This document shows positions 32,540-41,803 of a stretch of 64,000 nt of DNA, piece by piece. Numbering within the stretch: the first letter of the stretch is position 1; the number at the start of each line of letters is the position of its first letter. A model generated the notes under the pieces. It worked only from the letters and a program-made list of their open reading frames with translations, was not told the DNA's origin and ran no database searches. The stretch lies in the NCBI GenBank assembly GCA_023151275.1, contig JAKLJI010000001.1, forward strand, positions 520,409 to 584,408, given 5' to 3'. This stretch comes from Bacteroidia bacterium (GTDB lineage Bacteria > Bacteroidota > Bacteroidia > UKL13-3). The position numbers and the translations under genes were made by a program.

Positions 32540-33445
32540 TCAGCCAATCAGTTCTTTACGAACTTTGGCCAACATTCCGAGTTTGTACAAATCAAAACAG
32601 CACAATGGCAATGCAGCTTGTAGGAGTTTTCGGCGAAGTGGTGATTCAATCCAGGTGAAGATGCCCATAAATAGGGGTAATAAACCTGTAGTTTTCAGTT
32701 GTCGGTAAAATTTCAGTAGGCGGATTCCCCTTTCAAATTCTCCGTCCTGATTGAGCAATTGAGCAACATGATTTAAGTTTCGAATGCCTTGCTCGGTTTT
32801 TTGAAGGTAAATTTGGTTTTGTTCGGTATCTGTAATCCGAACCGGATTATCCAGATGTGTAATGGCAATTCCTTTTTGGTAAAGTCGAAAGGCAAAAAGT
32901 GTATCCTCGTGGCCATATCCTGAAAGCCTTTCTTCAAACTTTATGCGTTCAAAAACCGCTCGTTTGATGCAGAAATTGCTGGGCATAAAGCTCTTCCAGC
33001 CGCAATTCCTTCGTACGTCCAAACTTCTACTTTCGCGTTCTCGTCCAACCTTCCATTTCAGCTGCTCCGATTGCTTTGGTGGAGTATCGGGATATATATG
33101 ACCGCCGCAACTAACAACAGCCGCATCAGCTATGTGAAGATAGTTTCTTAAAAAGGATTCGGAAACTGGGAGAATATCGCAATCCACAAAAAGCAAGTTT
33201 TCAGCTTGCGTATGATTCAAAAATTGGTTTCGGATGCCAGATCGACCCAAATTGGTTTTCAGTTCAACATAGGTTGCACACAAAGGGCGAATGGCTTCAT
33301 TCGTTGCTCGGATCTCCTGCGATGAGGCATCATCCAAAATACAGATTTCTACCGGCAGTTTGTTTTGCTCAATTTCATGATGTAGCTGCCGAACCAAAGC
33401 GCAAACATCTACCTGATAAACGGGAATACAAACTGCAAGTTTCAT
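32540..33445 (-). CDS. Family 2 glycosyltransferase (GT-A)
   Basis: The 301-residue enzyme has the GT2 N-terminus (LAVCIPVYQVDVCALVRQLH), an ILDDAS nucleotide-binding strand and the DxD-like motif in NLLFVDCDILP (~96), followed by GYGHEDTLFAFRL, the usual acceptor-loop ED. No membrane helix is evident, so it is cytoplasmic or peripheral. Donor and acceptor are unknown. It starts 1 nt after the stop of the flavoprotein gene, so the pair forms one operon, possibly for glycolipid or quinone-associated envelope chemistry. It ends just before the rimP promoter region. Confidence 0.88.
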   Translation of the reverse strand: MKLAVCIPVYQVDVCALVRQLHHEIEQNKLPVEICILDDASSQEIRATNEAIRPLCATYVELKTNLGRSGIRNQFLNHTQAENLLFVDCDILPVSESFLRNYLHIADAAVVSCGGHIYPDTPPKQSEQLKWKVGRERESRSLDVRRNCGWKSFMPSNFCIKRAVFERIKFEERLSGYGHEDTLFAFRLYQKGIAITHLDNPVRITDTEQNQIYLQKTEQGIRNLNHVAQLLNQDGEFERGIRLLKFYRQLKTTGLLPLFMGIFTWIESPLRRKLLQAALPLCCFDLYKLGMLAKVRKELIG

Positions 33446-33446
33446 G

Positions 33447-34694
33447 TTAATCGTTGATCAACAACCTCAAGTAAAAGAGTGGATTTCTCAATTTTGCACG
33501 CAAATCCAAATCCTCAAACATACAGCTGATGGTTTCACGAAGGGCCTTATTCTTATGGGCTTTGTTTACCACAAAGTTGAATAGCCATGGGAACTTTACC
33601 AGTTTTTGCATGGTATGGCTTAATTTGAGTTCATCCCATTGTCTATCGTAGAAAGCCTTATCGTAGGCTTTGTTAAATGCAGCATCGAAGCGGTTTTCGC
33701 GGATACAGGATTCAATATGGCGAGCTGCAAGCATACCGCTGTAAAGTGCGTTTCCTATGCCTTCACCAGTAAAGGGGTCGATTAAGCTAGCGGCATCACC
33801 GGTTAAGAGAAAGTTTTCACCCGAGATGGTACGAATTTTTGAACCTAAAGGGAGGCCCCAACCTTGAATTTTTCCGATAGGCTTTGCATGTTTAAAACGC
33901 TCCTTAATATGTGGGTTGTTTTGAATAGCCCGAAGCATGTCTTCTTTTAGATTAATGCGTTTTTTGCTAACGGTTGAACTCAACATGCCTGCGCCCACAT
34001 TGGCTTGTCCATTTGGCAAGGGGAAAATCCAAAAGTAGCCGGGAAGCATTTCGGGTAAAAAATGCAATTCAATAAATCCTTGTTGGTGTAAACCCTCAAC
34101 TCCTTCATAATAGGCGCGTATTCCGGCGCAGTAATGGTCGTTTTCTTTACGAATGTCTGATAGGTTTTTGGCCACAATAGAGCGGTCGCCTTCTGCACCA
34201 ATTACCAGCTTTGGCGATTTTATTTCCCATGATTTTCCGGCTGTATTTAGCTTAAGAACCATGTTATTGCCATTGCCCTCAATGCTTTCAAGTGCCGTGT
34301 TCAGATGAACTTTTGTATAATTTGGGTTAATCCAAGAAAAGAACTGAGCATCAAAATCAATGCGTTTGCTAATAAATCCTGGGGCATGAGTTTCTTTGCT
34401 TAAATCTGACTTGAATGGAATATCTATGTGTTTTCCGTTAGGTGCAACAAATTTTACTCCCCAGCTGGGAAGAAAAGCATCGGGTTTGTTTTGAAGGCGT
34501 TCTACATAGCCTTCACCCAATTGCTTAAGCACATATACCACTTTTCCGCTCAGCGCATCTCCGCAGGTTTTGTCCCTCGGGAATTGGGATTTTTCTATCA
34601 AAGTATGCGGAATTCCTGCTTTTGCAAGGAAAAGTGATGTGGAAACTCCGGCTGGCCCAGCGCCTATAATTACAATATCTTCTGCTTTAATCAT
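33447..34694 (-). CDS. FAD-dependent oxidoreductase, geranylgeranyl reductase family
   Basis: I start at the ATG at 34694 (MIKAEDIVIIGAGPAGVSTS), because the next in-frame ATG upstream lies inside a perfect hairpin. The 415-residue protein has the FAD-binding GxGxxG at residues ~10-15, the family signature PRDKTCGDALSGKV near residue 40 and a second FAD motif GDAASLIDPFTGEGIGNALYSG (~290). Family members reduce isoprenoid double bonds, for example in menaquinone or lipid side chains, or act on related substrates. The role here is not fixed. It is co-transcribed with the glycosyltransferase gene. Confidence 0.88.
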   Translation of the reverse strand: MIKAEDIVIIGAGPAGVSTSLFLAKAGIPHTLIEKSQFPRDKTCGDALSGKVVYVLKQLGEGYVERLQNKPDAFLPSWGVKFVAPNGKHIDIPFKSDLSKETHAPGFISKRIDFDAQFFSWINPNYTKVHLNTALESIEGNGNNMVLKLNTAGKSWEIKSPKLVIGAEGDRSIVAKNLSDIRKENDHYCAGIRAYYEGVEGLHQQGFIELHFLPEMLPGYFWIFPLPNGQANVGAGMLSSTVSKKRINLKEDMLRAIQNNPHIKERFKHAKPIGKIQGWGLPLGSKIRTISGENFLLTGDAASLIDPFTGEGIGNALYSGMLAARHIESCIRENRFDAAFNKAYDKAFYDRQWDELKLSHTMQKLVKFPWLFNFVVNKAHKNKALRETISCMFEDLDLRAKLRNPLFYLRLLIND

Positions 34695-34695
34695 A

Positions 34696-34728
34696 TAAAA
34701 AGAAAGGCTGATTGCATTCAATCAGCCT
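34696..34728 (-). terminator. Terminator hairpin abutting the flavoprotein start
   Basis: AGGCTGATTG (34705-34714) and CAATCAGCCT (34719-34728) form a perfect 10-bp stem with a CATT loop. The minus-strand RNA continues UUUCUUUUUAU into the ATG at 34694. It can terminate the small barrel gene at 34801. A -7-like box (TATTTTCG, 34737-34730) directly upstream would place the hairpin at the 5' end of the next mRNA. Confidence 0.75.
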
Positions 34729-34729
34729 C

Positions 34730-34737
34730 CGAAAATA
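34730..34737 (-). promoter_or_regulatory. Possible -7 box TATTTTCG of the flavoprotein operon
   Basis: A one-mismatch TAnnTTTG, 35 nt before the ATG at 34694 and immediately before the hairpin. No well-spaced TTTG -33 element is seen: the nearest is about 25 nt away. Confidence 0.35.
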
Positions 34738-34800
34738 GGTTTTTTTCTAACGTCCTGGCCCGCAAATTCGTAAACTCAGGCAATCCGGTTTTTACTTGGG

Positions 34801-35391
34801 TTATTGAATAAGACGGTAAAAAACACCGGCATTTACATAGCCGTTGTAGCCATATCCCAAATCACCATAAACGCCCAATTTTTCGCCATATCTAACTCCA
34901 AGTAGAGTGACATGGTAAGCAGGCAGGTAGTCTTCACCTTTTTTGTTGGTATCCAGGTTTTTTCCGCGTAAGTAGCTTACGCCAAAATGCAAGCCGCTGT
35001 AGATGTTTAGTTTAGGATTGTCAAGGTATTGGTAGCTTACATTTCCCATCAGGGTAAAAAAGTGAAAATCTGATTTTTCCGATGTTCCGTTGGCATATTG
35101 CATTTCAGATTGACAGGCTGCATACGAAAAATCGGCTCCCAAGGTGATGTGTTTGGTATCGTACATGGTATAGGCCAAACGAATTGGACCCAATGGACTA
35201 AAAGTTTTCTTGGTGTTTTCACCAATCGTTCCCGAAAATTTAGTTTCAACAAAATTGCTGATGTCGCGAACCTGAATTTCTTGCCTTCCCAGTACACCAT
35301 AACCCAGACTGAATTCCCGGATTTGGGCATGTGAATTTAAGTGAAAGAGTGTGATAATCAGCGTAGCTACAAGTGTTATGCGTGTTTTCAT
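34801..35391 (-). CDS. Small outer-membrane beta-barrel protein (OmpX/OmpW-like)
   Basis: A 196-residue protein with a signal peptide (MKTRITLVATLIITLFHLNSHA, cut before Q) and short alternating strands rich in Tyr, Gly and Phe. It has LGYGVLGRQE near the N-terminus and ends NAGVFYRLIQ. The size and pattern suit an eight-stranded barrel of the porin-like or OMP_b-brl type. The function is unknown. A perfect -7 box lies 4 nt before the ATG, so the mRNA should be practically leaderless. A terminator-like hairpin follows at 34705-34728. Confidence 0.78.
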   Translation of the reverse strand: MKTRITLVATLIITLFHLNSHAQIREFSLGYGVLGRQEIQVRDISNFVETKFSGTIGENTKKTFSPLGPIRLAYTMYDTKHITLGADFSYAACQSEMQYANGTSEKSDFHFFTLMGNVSYQYLDNPKLNIYSGLHFGVSYLRGKNLDTNKKGEDYLPAYHVTLLGVRYGEKLGVYGDLGYGYNGYVNAGVFYRLIQ

Positions 35392-35395
35392 GATT

Positions 35396-35403
35396 CAAAA
35401 ATA
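35396..35403 (-). promoter_or_regulatory. -7 box TATTTTTG of the small barrel gene
   Basis: A perfect TAnnTTTG on the minus strand with only GATT between it and the ATG at 35391. Transcription should start at or within a few bases of the start codon. Confidence 0.6.
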
Positions 35404-35571
35404 GGGGGATTGATTATTTTCTAAGGTAAAAAATCATGGGGAATTAGTTGAAATTGGATTATTTTCCAAAACTCATTTTTGCTTGATTCTTTACGAATAT
35501 ATAGAATCTTTGAGGATGAGTTCCTGACATTATGTCAATGGCTTGATTTTTGGTCTACATGCAACCTGTTT

Positions 35572-36063
35572 ATGGAAAAAAATGCAGATTTTAATCCGGG
35601 CTCTCGAGTTTGGATATACGGAGCTTCCCGGTTTTTTTCTCCTGAGGAAAAAGCAAGGGTACTTGAGAAGATAAAGCAGTTCACCGCAGATTGGACTTCG
35701 CACCAACAGCAATTAAAGGCTGATGCAGGAGTTTGGTTTGATAGTGTTTTGTATTTTATGGTTGATGAATCGCATGCAGAAGTTAGCGGATGCGGGATTG
35801 ATAAGTCTGTAAAAGTGGTACGCGAGTTGGAAGCAGAAACCGGAATAAACCTTTTTAATCGTTTATTGGTTTATGTGAAAGATGGTGAAACCGTAAAAAT
35901 TTGTTCCAAAAATCAGGTTCAGGAATTGATAGATCTTGGCCAGATTCATTCCGAAAGCCTGATTTTGAATACGCTGGCTCAAACCAAAGATGAGTTGGAC
36001 ATGCAAATGTGGATTCCCATTCAAAAAAGCTGGATTTGGTCCAAAATCAACCAGCCTGTTTAA
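35572..36063 (+). CDS. Conserved Bacteroidota protein often mislabelled 'ABC transporter ATPase'
   Basis: I choose the ATG at 35572, which gives MEKNADFNPGSRVWIYGASRFF, the N-terminus I know from this family; a longer in-frame reading looks non-coding. The 163-residue soluble protein has WTSHQQQLKADAGVWFDSVLYFMVDES and then SGCGIDKSVKVVRELE, both strongly family-like. It has no Walker A or ABC signature, so the common database name is not supported. The function is unknown. It sits 48 bp upstream of ftsH, a plausible operon partner. Confidence 0.85.
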   Translation: MEKNADFNPGSRVWIYGASRFFSPEEKARVLEKIKQFTADWTSHQQQLKADAGVWFDSVLYFMVDESHAEVSGCGIDKSVKVVRELEAETGINLFNRLLVYVKDGETVKICSKNQVQELIDLGQIHSESLILNTLAQTKDELDMQMWIPIQKSWIWSKINQPV

Positions 36064-36111
36064 TTAACTTAGGCCCCAATCAATAAAAGTATAGAAACCC
36101 GAACATAGATC

Positions 36112-38145
36112 ATGTCAGAAAACCAACAGGGAGAACCCCAAAAAGATCCGTTTGAGCGGAACCGGAAGCCAAAGGTTCCACAAATGCCCAAATTTAATTA
36201 CTACTGGATATATGCTGTAATTGCAGTACTGTTTATTGCTCTTACCTTCCTTCCTAAAAATGCAGCTGTAAAAACAACCCGCATCGATTTTATCAACCGC
36301 ATGCTCCTTGCGCATGATGTTGAAAAGGTTGTTGTAGTTAACAAATCGGTTGCCGAGATTTACCTGAAGAAGGATGCCAAAGGCCTTGATAAATACAAAG
36401 AGCTGAAAGACCGCCGAATGTTAGGCGAAGATGTTGGCCCACATTATTTCTTTGAAATTGGAGATGTGACCAGCTTTGAAACCGATATGCGCGAGCGTCA
36501 GAAAGGTTGGCCTGCAACCCAGCAAGTGCCTATTGAGTATTCAACTCAAAACAATTACTTGGGCGATTTTCTATTTACCTGGATGTTGCCTATCATTATT
36601 CTGGTTGGCATTTGGATGTTTATCATGCGCAGAATGACCGGTGGTCCTGCCGGTGGTGGACAGATTTTCAATATTGGAAAAAGCCGCGCGCAATTGTTTG
36701 ATAAGGATGGACACGTAAAAACAACCTTTAAAGATGTTGCCGGATTAGACGAGGCGAAGGTTGAGGTAATGGAAATCGTGGATTTTCTTAAGAATCCTAA
36801 AAAGTACACCAACTTAGGAGGTAAGATTCCTAAAGGAGCACTATTGGTTGGCCCTCCGGGAACTGGTAAAACCTTGTTGGCCAAAGCAGTTGCAGGTGAA
36901 GCTGGTGTTCCATTCTTCTCACTTTCAGGTTCAGATTTTGTAGAAATGTTTGTGGGTGTTGGAGCAAGCCGCGTACGCGATTTGTTTAAACAAGCCAAAG
37001 AAAAGGCGCCTTGCATTATTTTTATTGATGAAATTGATGCCGTTGGTAGAGCCCGCGGAAAAAATTTGGTCCAGGGTGGAAACGATGAACGTGAAAATAC
37101 ACTCAACCAATTGCTCACTGAAATGGATGGATTTGCCACCGATTTGGGCGTAATCATTTTGGCTGCTACTAACCGTCCCGATATTTTGGATTCAGCCTTG
37201 TTGCGTCCTGGTCGTTTCGACCGTCAGATTTCAATTGATAAGCCTGATTTGAACGGCCGTGCCGAAATTTTCAAGGTGCATTTGAAGCCACTCAAATTGG
37301 CTGCCGATGTGAATCCTGAGCGTTTGGCCACTCAAACTGCCGGTTTTGCCGGTGCTGATATTGCCAATATTTGTAACGAGGCTGCTTTGATTGCTGCTCG
37401 TAAAGACAAAGGCAGTGTTGATATGCAGGATTTTCAGGATGCTGTTGACCGCGTTATTGGTGGATTAGAGAAGAAAAATAAAATCATTTCAGCTGAAGAA
37501 AAGCAAATTATTGCCTACCACGAATCAGGTCACGCTATTGTAGGTTGGTTCTTGGAAGGTCTCGACCCCTTGGTTAAGGTGAGCATTGTGCCTAGAGGGG
37601 TTGCCGCTTTAGGTTATGCTCAATATCTTCCAAAAGACCAGTACCTGTACACCACCGAGCAGTTGATGAATATGATGTGCATGACTTTGGGTGGACGCGC
37701 AGCTGAAGAAATCGTTTTTGGAAGAATCAGCACAGGTGCTCAGAATGACTTGGAACGGATTACGCGCATGGCCTATGGTATGGTTACCATCTACGGTATG
37801 AACGAACGCATTGGTAACGTATCGTTTTACGATGCCAACCAGGAGTATGGATTCACCAAACCGTATTCAGACCAAACTGCTTTGATGATTGACGAGGAGG
37901 TTAGAAAATTAATCGAAACCTGCTATTTGAAGACCAAAGAATTATTGGCTGAAAAGCGTGAGAAATTGGAAGAGCTTGCACAAATCCTGTTGGAGAAAGA
38001 AATCTTATTCCAGCACGATCTTCAGGAAATTCTTGGGGTTCGTCCACACGATAAAGTGTTGGAAGCCGCTCCTGCAGAAGTTGTTGAAGTAATTGCTGAG
38101 CCAGCTTCAGAAGGTTCACAAGAAGCAGAAAATCCAGAAGCTTAA
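36112..38145 (+). CDS. ftsH: ATP-dependent zinc metalloprotease FtsH
   Basis: The 677-residue protein has two membrane helices (~30-48 and ~153-172) flanking a periplasmic domain. The AAA+ domain carries Walker [13 protein letters not shown], Walker [13 protein letters not shown] and [22 protein letters not shown]. The M41 protease domain carries the zinc motif HESGH (~470). FtsH forms hexamers in the inner membrane and degrades regulators and damaged membrane proteins. The C-terminal tail is acidic ([24 protein letters not shown] region). A strong terminator follows at 38181, separating it from the LUD gene. Confidence 0.97.
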   Translation: MSENQQGEPQKDPFERNRKPKVPQMPKFNYYWIYAVIAVLFIALTFLPKNAAVKTTRIDFINRMLLAHDVEKVVVVNKSVAEIYLKKDAKGLDKYKELKDRRMLGEDVGPHYFFEIGDVTSFETDMRERQKGWPATQQVPIEYSTQNNYLGDFLFTWMLPIIILVGIWMFIMRRMTGGPAGGGQIFNIGKSRAQLFDKDGHVKTTFKDVAGLDEAKVEVMEIVDFLKNPKKYTNLGGKIPKGALLVGPPGTGKTLLAKAVAGEAGVPFFSLSGSDFVEMFVGVGASRVRDLFKQAKEKAPCIIFIDEIDAVGRARGKNLVQGGNDERENTLNQLLTEMDGFATDLGVIILAATNRPDILDSALLRPGRFDRQISIDKPDLNGRAEIFKVHLKPLKLAADVNPERLATQTAGFAGADIANICNEAALIAARKDKGSVDMQDFQDAVDRVIGGLEKKNKIISAEEKQIIAYHESGHAIVGWFLEGLDPLVKVSIVPRGVAALGYAQYLPKDQYLYTTEQLMNMMCMTLGGRAAEEIVFGRISTGAQNDLERITRMAYGMVTIYGMNERIGNVSFYDANQEYGFTKPYSDQTALMIDEEVRKLIETCYLKTKELLAEKREKLEELAQILLEKEILFQHDLQEILGVRPHDKVLEAAPAEVVEVIAEPASEGSQEAENPEA

Positions 38146-38180
38146 TCTATTGACTAGGGCTTAAGCCTTGGTAAAAACAT

Positions 38181-38225
38181 AAGAAACAGGCCACACGTAG
38201 CAATGCAGGAGGCCTGTTTCTTTTG
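38181..38225 (+). terminator. Terminator after ftsH
   Basis: AAGAAACAGGCC (38181-38192) and GGCCTGTTTCTT (38211-38222) form a 12-bp perfect stem with an 18-nt loop, followed by TTG. The remaining ~190 bp before the LUD gene holds one doubtful 28-codon frame and nothing else I can name. Confidence 0.75.
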
Positions 38226-38415
38226 TTTCCGCTTTTGCATTTGGAGATGATTGTCAACCTGGTCGGAAGTGGTGAGTTTAATTTTTAGGAAAATAGTTGG
38301 TCGGAAGAGCCAATAAACATGAATTTGCCCAAAAACAGACGATTAACCACAGCAATTATTGGATTGGTGGAAAAGCTTTGGGGCATTAACGTGCCTTTTT
38401 GCTAACTTGCGACAA

Positions 38416-39090
38416 GTGGAACAGCATGTTACATCCAAAGAAAAAATCCTTAAAAAGGTAAGACAGGCTTTGAATAATAAATCCAAAACGCAGTTTCAGA
38501 ACATAGATCTGGAATCAAGCATCTATGCTCGTCCCGAAGAGGAAAGTCTGGCTGAAACTTTTGTAAAAAGGTTTACAGATTCAGGAGGGAAATTTGTTTT
38601 TTGTGATAACCAATTTGATTGCGTTGACAAATTGATTGACCTCATTGAAATGCGCAAATGGAAATACCTGTTTTGTTGGGAAGAGGAGGTTAAAACCTTA
38701 TTGGATGATAGCGGAATCAGCTACCAGCATGGGAAGGAAAATCTGGAGAAAGCCCAGGCTGCAATTTCGGGTTGCGAAGCCTTGATTGCTCGCACAGGAA
38801 GTATTTTAATCAGCAGTATTCGAAATTCAAAAACCTTGAGTGCTTGGGCTCCTGTTCAGGTATTCATTGTTAGACGTTCACAACTGGTAACCGATATGAA
38901 AGATGGACTTCTGGTACTGCGCAATCGCTATGGAAAGAAAACACCAAGCATGTTCAGCCTGATATCAGGTCCATCCTTTTCAGAGGAAATCCCGGGAGCA
39001 AATCCTGGAGAATTACCGGAGAAAGTTCCGGGCGGTCTTGGTCCTGAAGAGTTGATTATGTTTTTTATTGACGACACCAAACACGACTAA
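38416..39090 (+). CDS. LUD (LutC-like) domain protein
   Basis: No ATG start is available. The best start is GTG at 38416 (MEQHVTSKEKILKKVRQALNNK once decoded), 5 nt after TAACTTGC, a weak -7-like box. The 224-residue product has the LUD fold with CEALIARTGSILISS (~120) and the C-terminal block GGLGPEELIMFFIDD. LutC-like proteins accompany the LutA/LutB iron-sulphur lactate-oxidising subunits. Those are absent here, and this stand-alone form next to ftsH is a recurrent Bacteroidota arrangement of unknown role. It ends 2 bp before the lpxH start. Confidence 0.82.
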   Translation: MEQHVTSKEKILKKVRQALNNKSKTQFQNIDLESSIYARPEEESLAETFVKRFTDSGGKFVFCDNQFDCVDKLIDLIEMRKWKYLFCWEEEVKTLLDDSGISYQHGKENLEKAQAAISGCEALIARTGSILISSIRNSKTLSAWAPVQVFIVRRSQLVTDMKDGLLVLRNRYGKKTPSMFSLISGPSFSEEIPGANPGELPEKVPGGLGPEELIMFFIDDTKHD

Positions 39091-39092
39091 AC

Positions 39093-39860
39093 TTGGCCGG
39101 CAAGAACGTTTACTTTGCCTCAGATTTTCATTTGGGGATACCCGATGAAGCGAGTTCATTTGAACGCGAAAAGCGTATCATTCGCTGGCTTGATAGCATT
39201 TTTGCCGATTGTGAAGCCTTGTTTATTGTTGGCGATATTTTTGATTTCTGGTTTGAATACAAGCTTGTCGTTCCAAAGGGTTTTGTTCGGCTTCAAGCTA
39301 AACTGGCGGCCTTTGCTGATGCGGGAATTCCAGTACATGTTTTTCATGGAAACCACGATTTATGGCAGTTTGGTTACTTCGAGAAAGAATTAGGAGTTAA
39401 GGTTTATGCTGAACCTCAGGTTTTTGAGTTCAGTGGAAAACGTTTCTTCGTTGGCCACGGTGATGGCTTAGGTCCCGGTCAAGCCAAATTTAAGTTTATC
39501 CTTTCTGTTTACAGAAACCGCTTTTTCCAATGGCTGTTTTCTTTTGTGCATCCAAGTATTGGAATTGGAACAGCCAATTGGTTTAGCCACCAAAGCAAGC
39601 TTAAAACCTTTGATGGCAATTTTACTTTTTACGGCGAGAAAGAACACCTTATTCAGTTTTGCAGAAATTATCCCGACCGGGAACGGATTGATTATTTTGT
39701 GTTTGGCCACAGGCATTTGCCCATGATTTTTCCGCTTTCTGAGCAAAGTGCATACGTAAATCTTGGCGATTGGATTGGTTTCAACTCCTATGCGGTGTTT
39801 AATCAGCATAAGTTGGAGCTAAAAACGTTTGAATCAGATGTTCCGCTCCCTGCATTTTAA
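39093..39860 (+). CDS. lpxH: UDP-2,3-diacylglucosamine hydrolase (LpxH-type metallophosphatase)
   Basis: It starts with TTG at 39093 (MAGKNVYFASDFHLGIPDEAS), since no ATG fits before the first metal motif. The 255-residue calcineurin-like phosphoesterase shows DFHLG, GDIFDFWFEY, GNHD, GHGD and GHRH, the complete di-metal set. LpxH cleaves UDP-2,3-diacylglucosamine to lipid X in lipid A synthesis at the inner membrane. The family length and the FDFWFEY segment fit LpxH proper. The next gene overlaps its end by 23 nt. A second, more divergent relative is encoded at 43553. Confidence 0.88.
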   Translation: MAGKNVYFASDFHLGIPDEASSFEREKRIIRWLDSIFADCEALFIVGDIFDFWFEYKLVVPKGFVRLQAKLAAFADAGIPVHVFHGNHDLWQFGYFEKELGVKVYAEPQVFEFSGKRFFVGHGDGLGPGQAKFKFILSVYRNRFFQWLFSFVHPSIGIGTANWFSHQSKLKTFDGNFTFYGEKEHLIQFCRNYPDRERIDYFVFGHRHLPMIFPLSEQSAYVNLGDWIGFNSYAVFNQHKLELKTFESDVPLPAF

Positions 39861-40659
39861 ACTTGGTCTGTTGTTTCTTTTGCCGGTATTCAACCTGGCT
39901 GCTCAGGATTCGCTCGTAAACCTGAGAATAACGGATACACTTGCTGCTCAAATTAAACTCTGCGCCTGGGATAAATTAGGAAACACTTATGCAGTTGATG
40001 CCGGAAATCGCCTGCTGAAATTTGATAGCGATGCAAAGCGGGTAAGCACTTTAAACTATTCGTATTCAGGTAATATAGCCTGGTTGGATGCGTCAAATCC
40101 ACTCGAAATCTTGTTGTTTTATCCAGAGATGAACAGCCTCGCCGTGGTTGATAATAACTTGGCACTTAAGGGAAGGTTTGAATTGAGTTCCTATGAAATT
40201 GTTCAGGCTTCGGCTGTTGGACGTGCCTATGATAATGGCTTTTGGGTTTTTGATTCGGGAGATATGACCCTAAAGAAATTGGGTAGAGATGCCGAGGTAA
40301 ACATCAAAAGTGGTAACCTGTTGCAGTTTAGCAATGGGCTACGTTTATCGCCACAATTTATTCTTGATAATGGTGAACGCGTTTTATTGGTTGATTCAGT
40401 GAACGGATTTTTTGTATTTGACGTCTTTGGCCAGTTTATCAAACGCATTCCCATTCAAGGTGCAATCTGGGCTGAAACCACTCGTATGGGGATTTCATTT
40501 TTAGCCGATGGTCAGCAGGTTTGGTATGATTTTCAGAGCCTTGAACGGCGGTATAGCCCCCTGCCTTTTCGGGGTATAAAAGCCATCAAGCAAATGCCAA
40601 AAGGCACAAGCTTGATTTTGGTAAAGGATTACCTTTTGTTAGCCAGAACAAAGAAATAG
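39838..40659 (+). CDS. Exported protein with possible beta-propeller fold, function unknown
   Basis: The likely start is the ATG at 39838 ([23 protein letters not shown], a signal peptide); a TTG three codons earlier is also in frame. The 273-residue product is rich in short beta-strand patterns such as [20 protein letters not shown] and [25 protein letters not shown], which recall WD/NHL-like propeller blades. No catalytic motif is seen. It overlaps lpxH by 23 nt and so is translationally coupled to it. A link to the outer membrane is suggested by the neighbour only. Confidence 0.7.
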   Translation: MFRSLHFKLGLLFLLPVFNLAAQDSLVNLRITDTLAAQIKLCAWDKLGNTYAVDAGNRLLKFDSDAKRVSTLNYSYSGNIAWLDASNPLEILLFYPEMNSLAVVDNNLALKGRFELSSYEIVQASAVGRAYDNGFWVFDSGDMTLKKLGRDAEVNIKSGNLLQFSNGLRLSPQFILDNGERVLLVDSVNGFFVFDVFGQFIKRIPIQGAIWAETTRMGISFLADGQQVWYDFQSLERRYSPLPFRGIKAIKQMPKGTSLILVKDYLLLARTKK

Positions 40660-40670
40660 CTCGGATTTCC

Positions 40671-40678
40671 TATCTTTG
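40671..40678 (+). promoter_or_regulatory. -7 box TATCTTTG of prfA
   Basis: A perfect TAnnTTTG, 22 nt before the prfA ATG at 40701. It lies just after the stop of the preceding gene. Confidence 0.55.
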
Positions 40679-40700
40679 CCGACTTTTTAATCTCAGGGAT

Positions 40701-41774
40701 ATGCTTGATAAACTCGAAGCCATTTACAATCGATTCAAACTGGTAGAAGAAACACTTAGTCTGCCGGATGTGGTTGCTGATATGAAGCGATTTACCCAAT
40801 TGAACCGGGAATACAAGAGTTTACAACCCATTGTCGATAAATACTACGAATACAAAAAGTTGGTTACAGATATAGCCGGTTCTCGCGAAATTCTGAAAAC
40901 GGAGAAGGATGATGAAATACGCGAAATGGCCAAGGCAGAATTGGATGAACTTGAGCCCAAAGTTGCACCAATGGAGGAGGAAATCAGGATTCTTCTTATT
41001 CCTAAAGAGCCTGAAGATTTGAAGAATGCAGTTCTGGAAATTCGTGCTGGAACAGGCGGCGATGAGGCCAGTATTTTTGCGGGAGATTTGTACCGAATGT
41101 ACATGTATTTTTGCGAGAAGCGCGGTTGGAAGACCGAGGTGATTGATTTTACTGAAGGTACTGTGGGTGGCTACAAAGAAGTGATAATTGAGGTAAGTGG
41201 GGAAGAAGTTTACGGTATTTTAAAATACGAGAGTGGAGTTCACCGTGTTCAACGTGTTCCTGAAACAGAAGCCCAAGGAAGAGTTCATACATCAGCGGCC
41301 ACAGTTGTTGTTTTGCCGGAAGCAGAAGAGGTAGATGTTGAATTGAATCCGGCAGATATCGAAATGCAAACAGCTCGCTCCGGTGGTGCGGGTGGACAGA
41401 ATGTAAACAAGGTTGAAAGTAAGGTAATGCTTACCCACAAGCCTACCGGAATTGTAGTGGTTTGTCAGGTTGAGCGAACTCAGAATGGTAACCGTGAACG
41501 AGCCATGCAAATGCTTAGAACCAAGTTGTACGAAATGGAATTGCAAAAACACAATGAAGCCATTTCAAGCCGCAGAAAAACCATGGTTTCAACAGGCGAC
41601 CGTTCTGCAAAAATCAGAACCTACAACTATCCTCAATCGCGCGTTACCGATCATCGTATCAACTACACCAAGTACAACTTGCCAGAGGTTATGAACGGCG
41701 AGATTCAAGATTTTATCGATCAACTTCAAATTGCTGAAAATGCAGAAAAATTGAAGGAAGGATTCAGTTTATAA
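40701..41774 (+). CDS. prfA: Peptide chain release factor 1
   Basis: The 357-residue protein has the PCRF domain (~15-210) and the peptidyl-hydrolysis motif GGQ in [18 protein letters not shown] (~232). The C-terminal region has the RF1 layout ([23 protein letters not shown]). The segment [22 protein letters not shown] precedes GGQ as usual for class I factors. There is no programmed frameshift in this frame, which with the general layout favours RF1 over RF2. It releases peptides at UAA and UAG. The gene has its own promoter. Confidence 0.96.
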   Translation: MLDKLEAIYNRFKLVEETLSLPDVVADMKRFTQLNREYKSLQPIVDKYYEYKKLVTDIAGSREILKTEKDDEIREMAKAELDELEPKVAPMEEEIRILLIPKEPEDLKNAVLEIRAGTGGDEASIFAGDLYRMYMYFCEKRGWKTEVIDFTEGTVGGYKEVIIEVSGEEVYGILKYESGVHRVQRVPETEAQGRVHTSAATVVVLPEAEEVDVELNPADIEMQTARSGGAGGQNVNKVESKVMLTHKPTGIVVVCQVERTQNGNRERAMQMLRTKLYEMELQKHNEAISSRRKTMVSTGDRSAKIRTYNYPQSRVTDHRINYTKYNLPEVMNGEIQDFIDQLQIAENAEKLKEGFSL

Positions 41775-41803
41775 GCAAATTTAAGTTGATGCCTTTTTGA
41801 AAA

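Noticed and set aside
35572-36063. ABC transporter ATPase label
   Set aside because: No nucleotide-binding motifs are present.
36555-37157. 200-codon antisense frame in ftsH
   Set aside because: It lies fully inside a well-supported gene and has no start context or recognisable domain.
38319-38405. 28-codon frame with ATG just before the LUD gene
   Set aside because: It could be a leader peptide, but there is no promoter, conservation or composition evidence.
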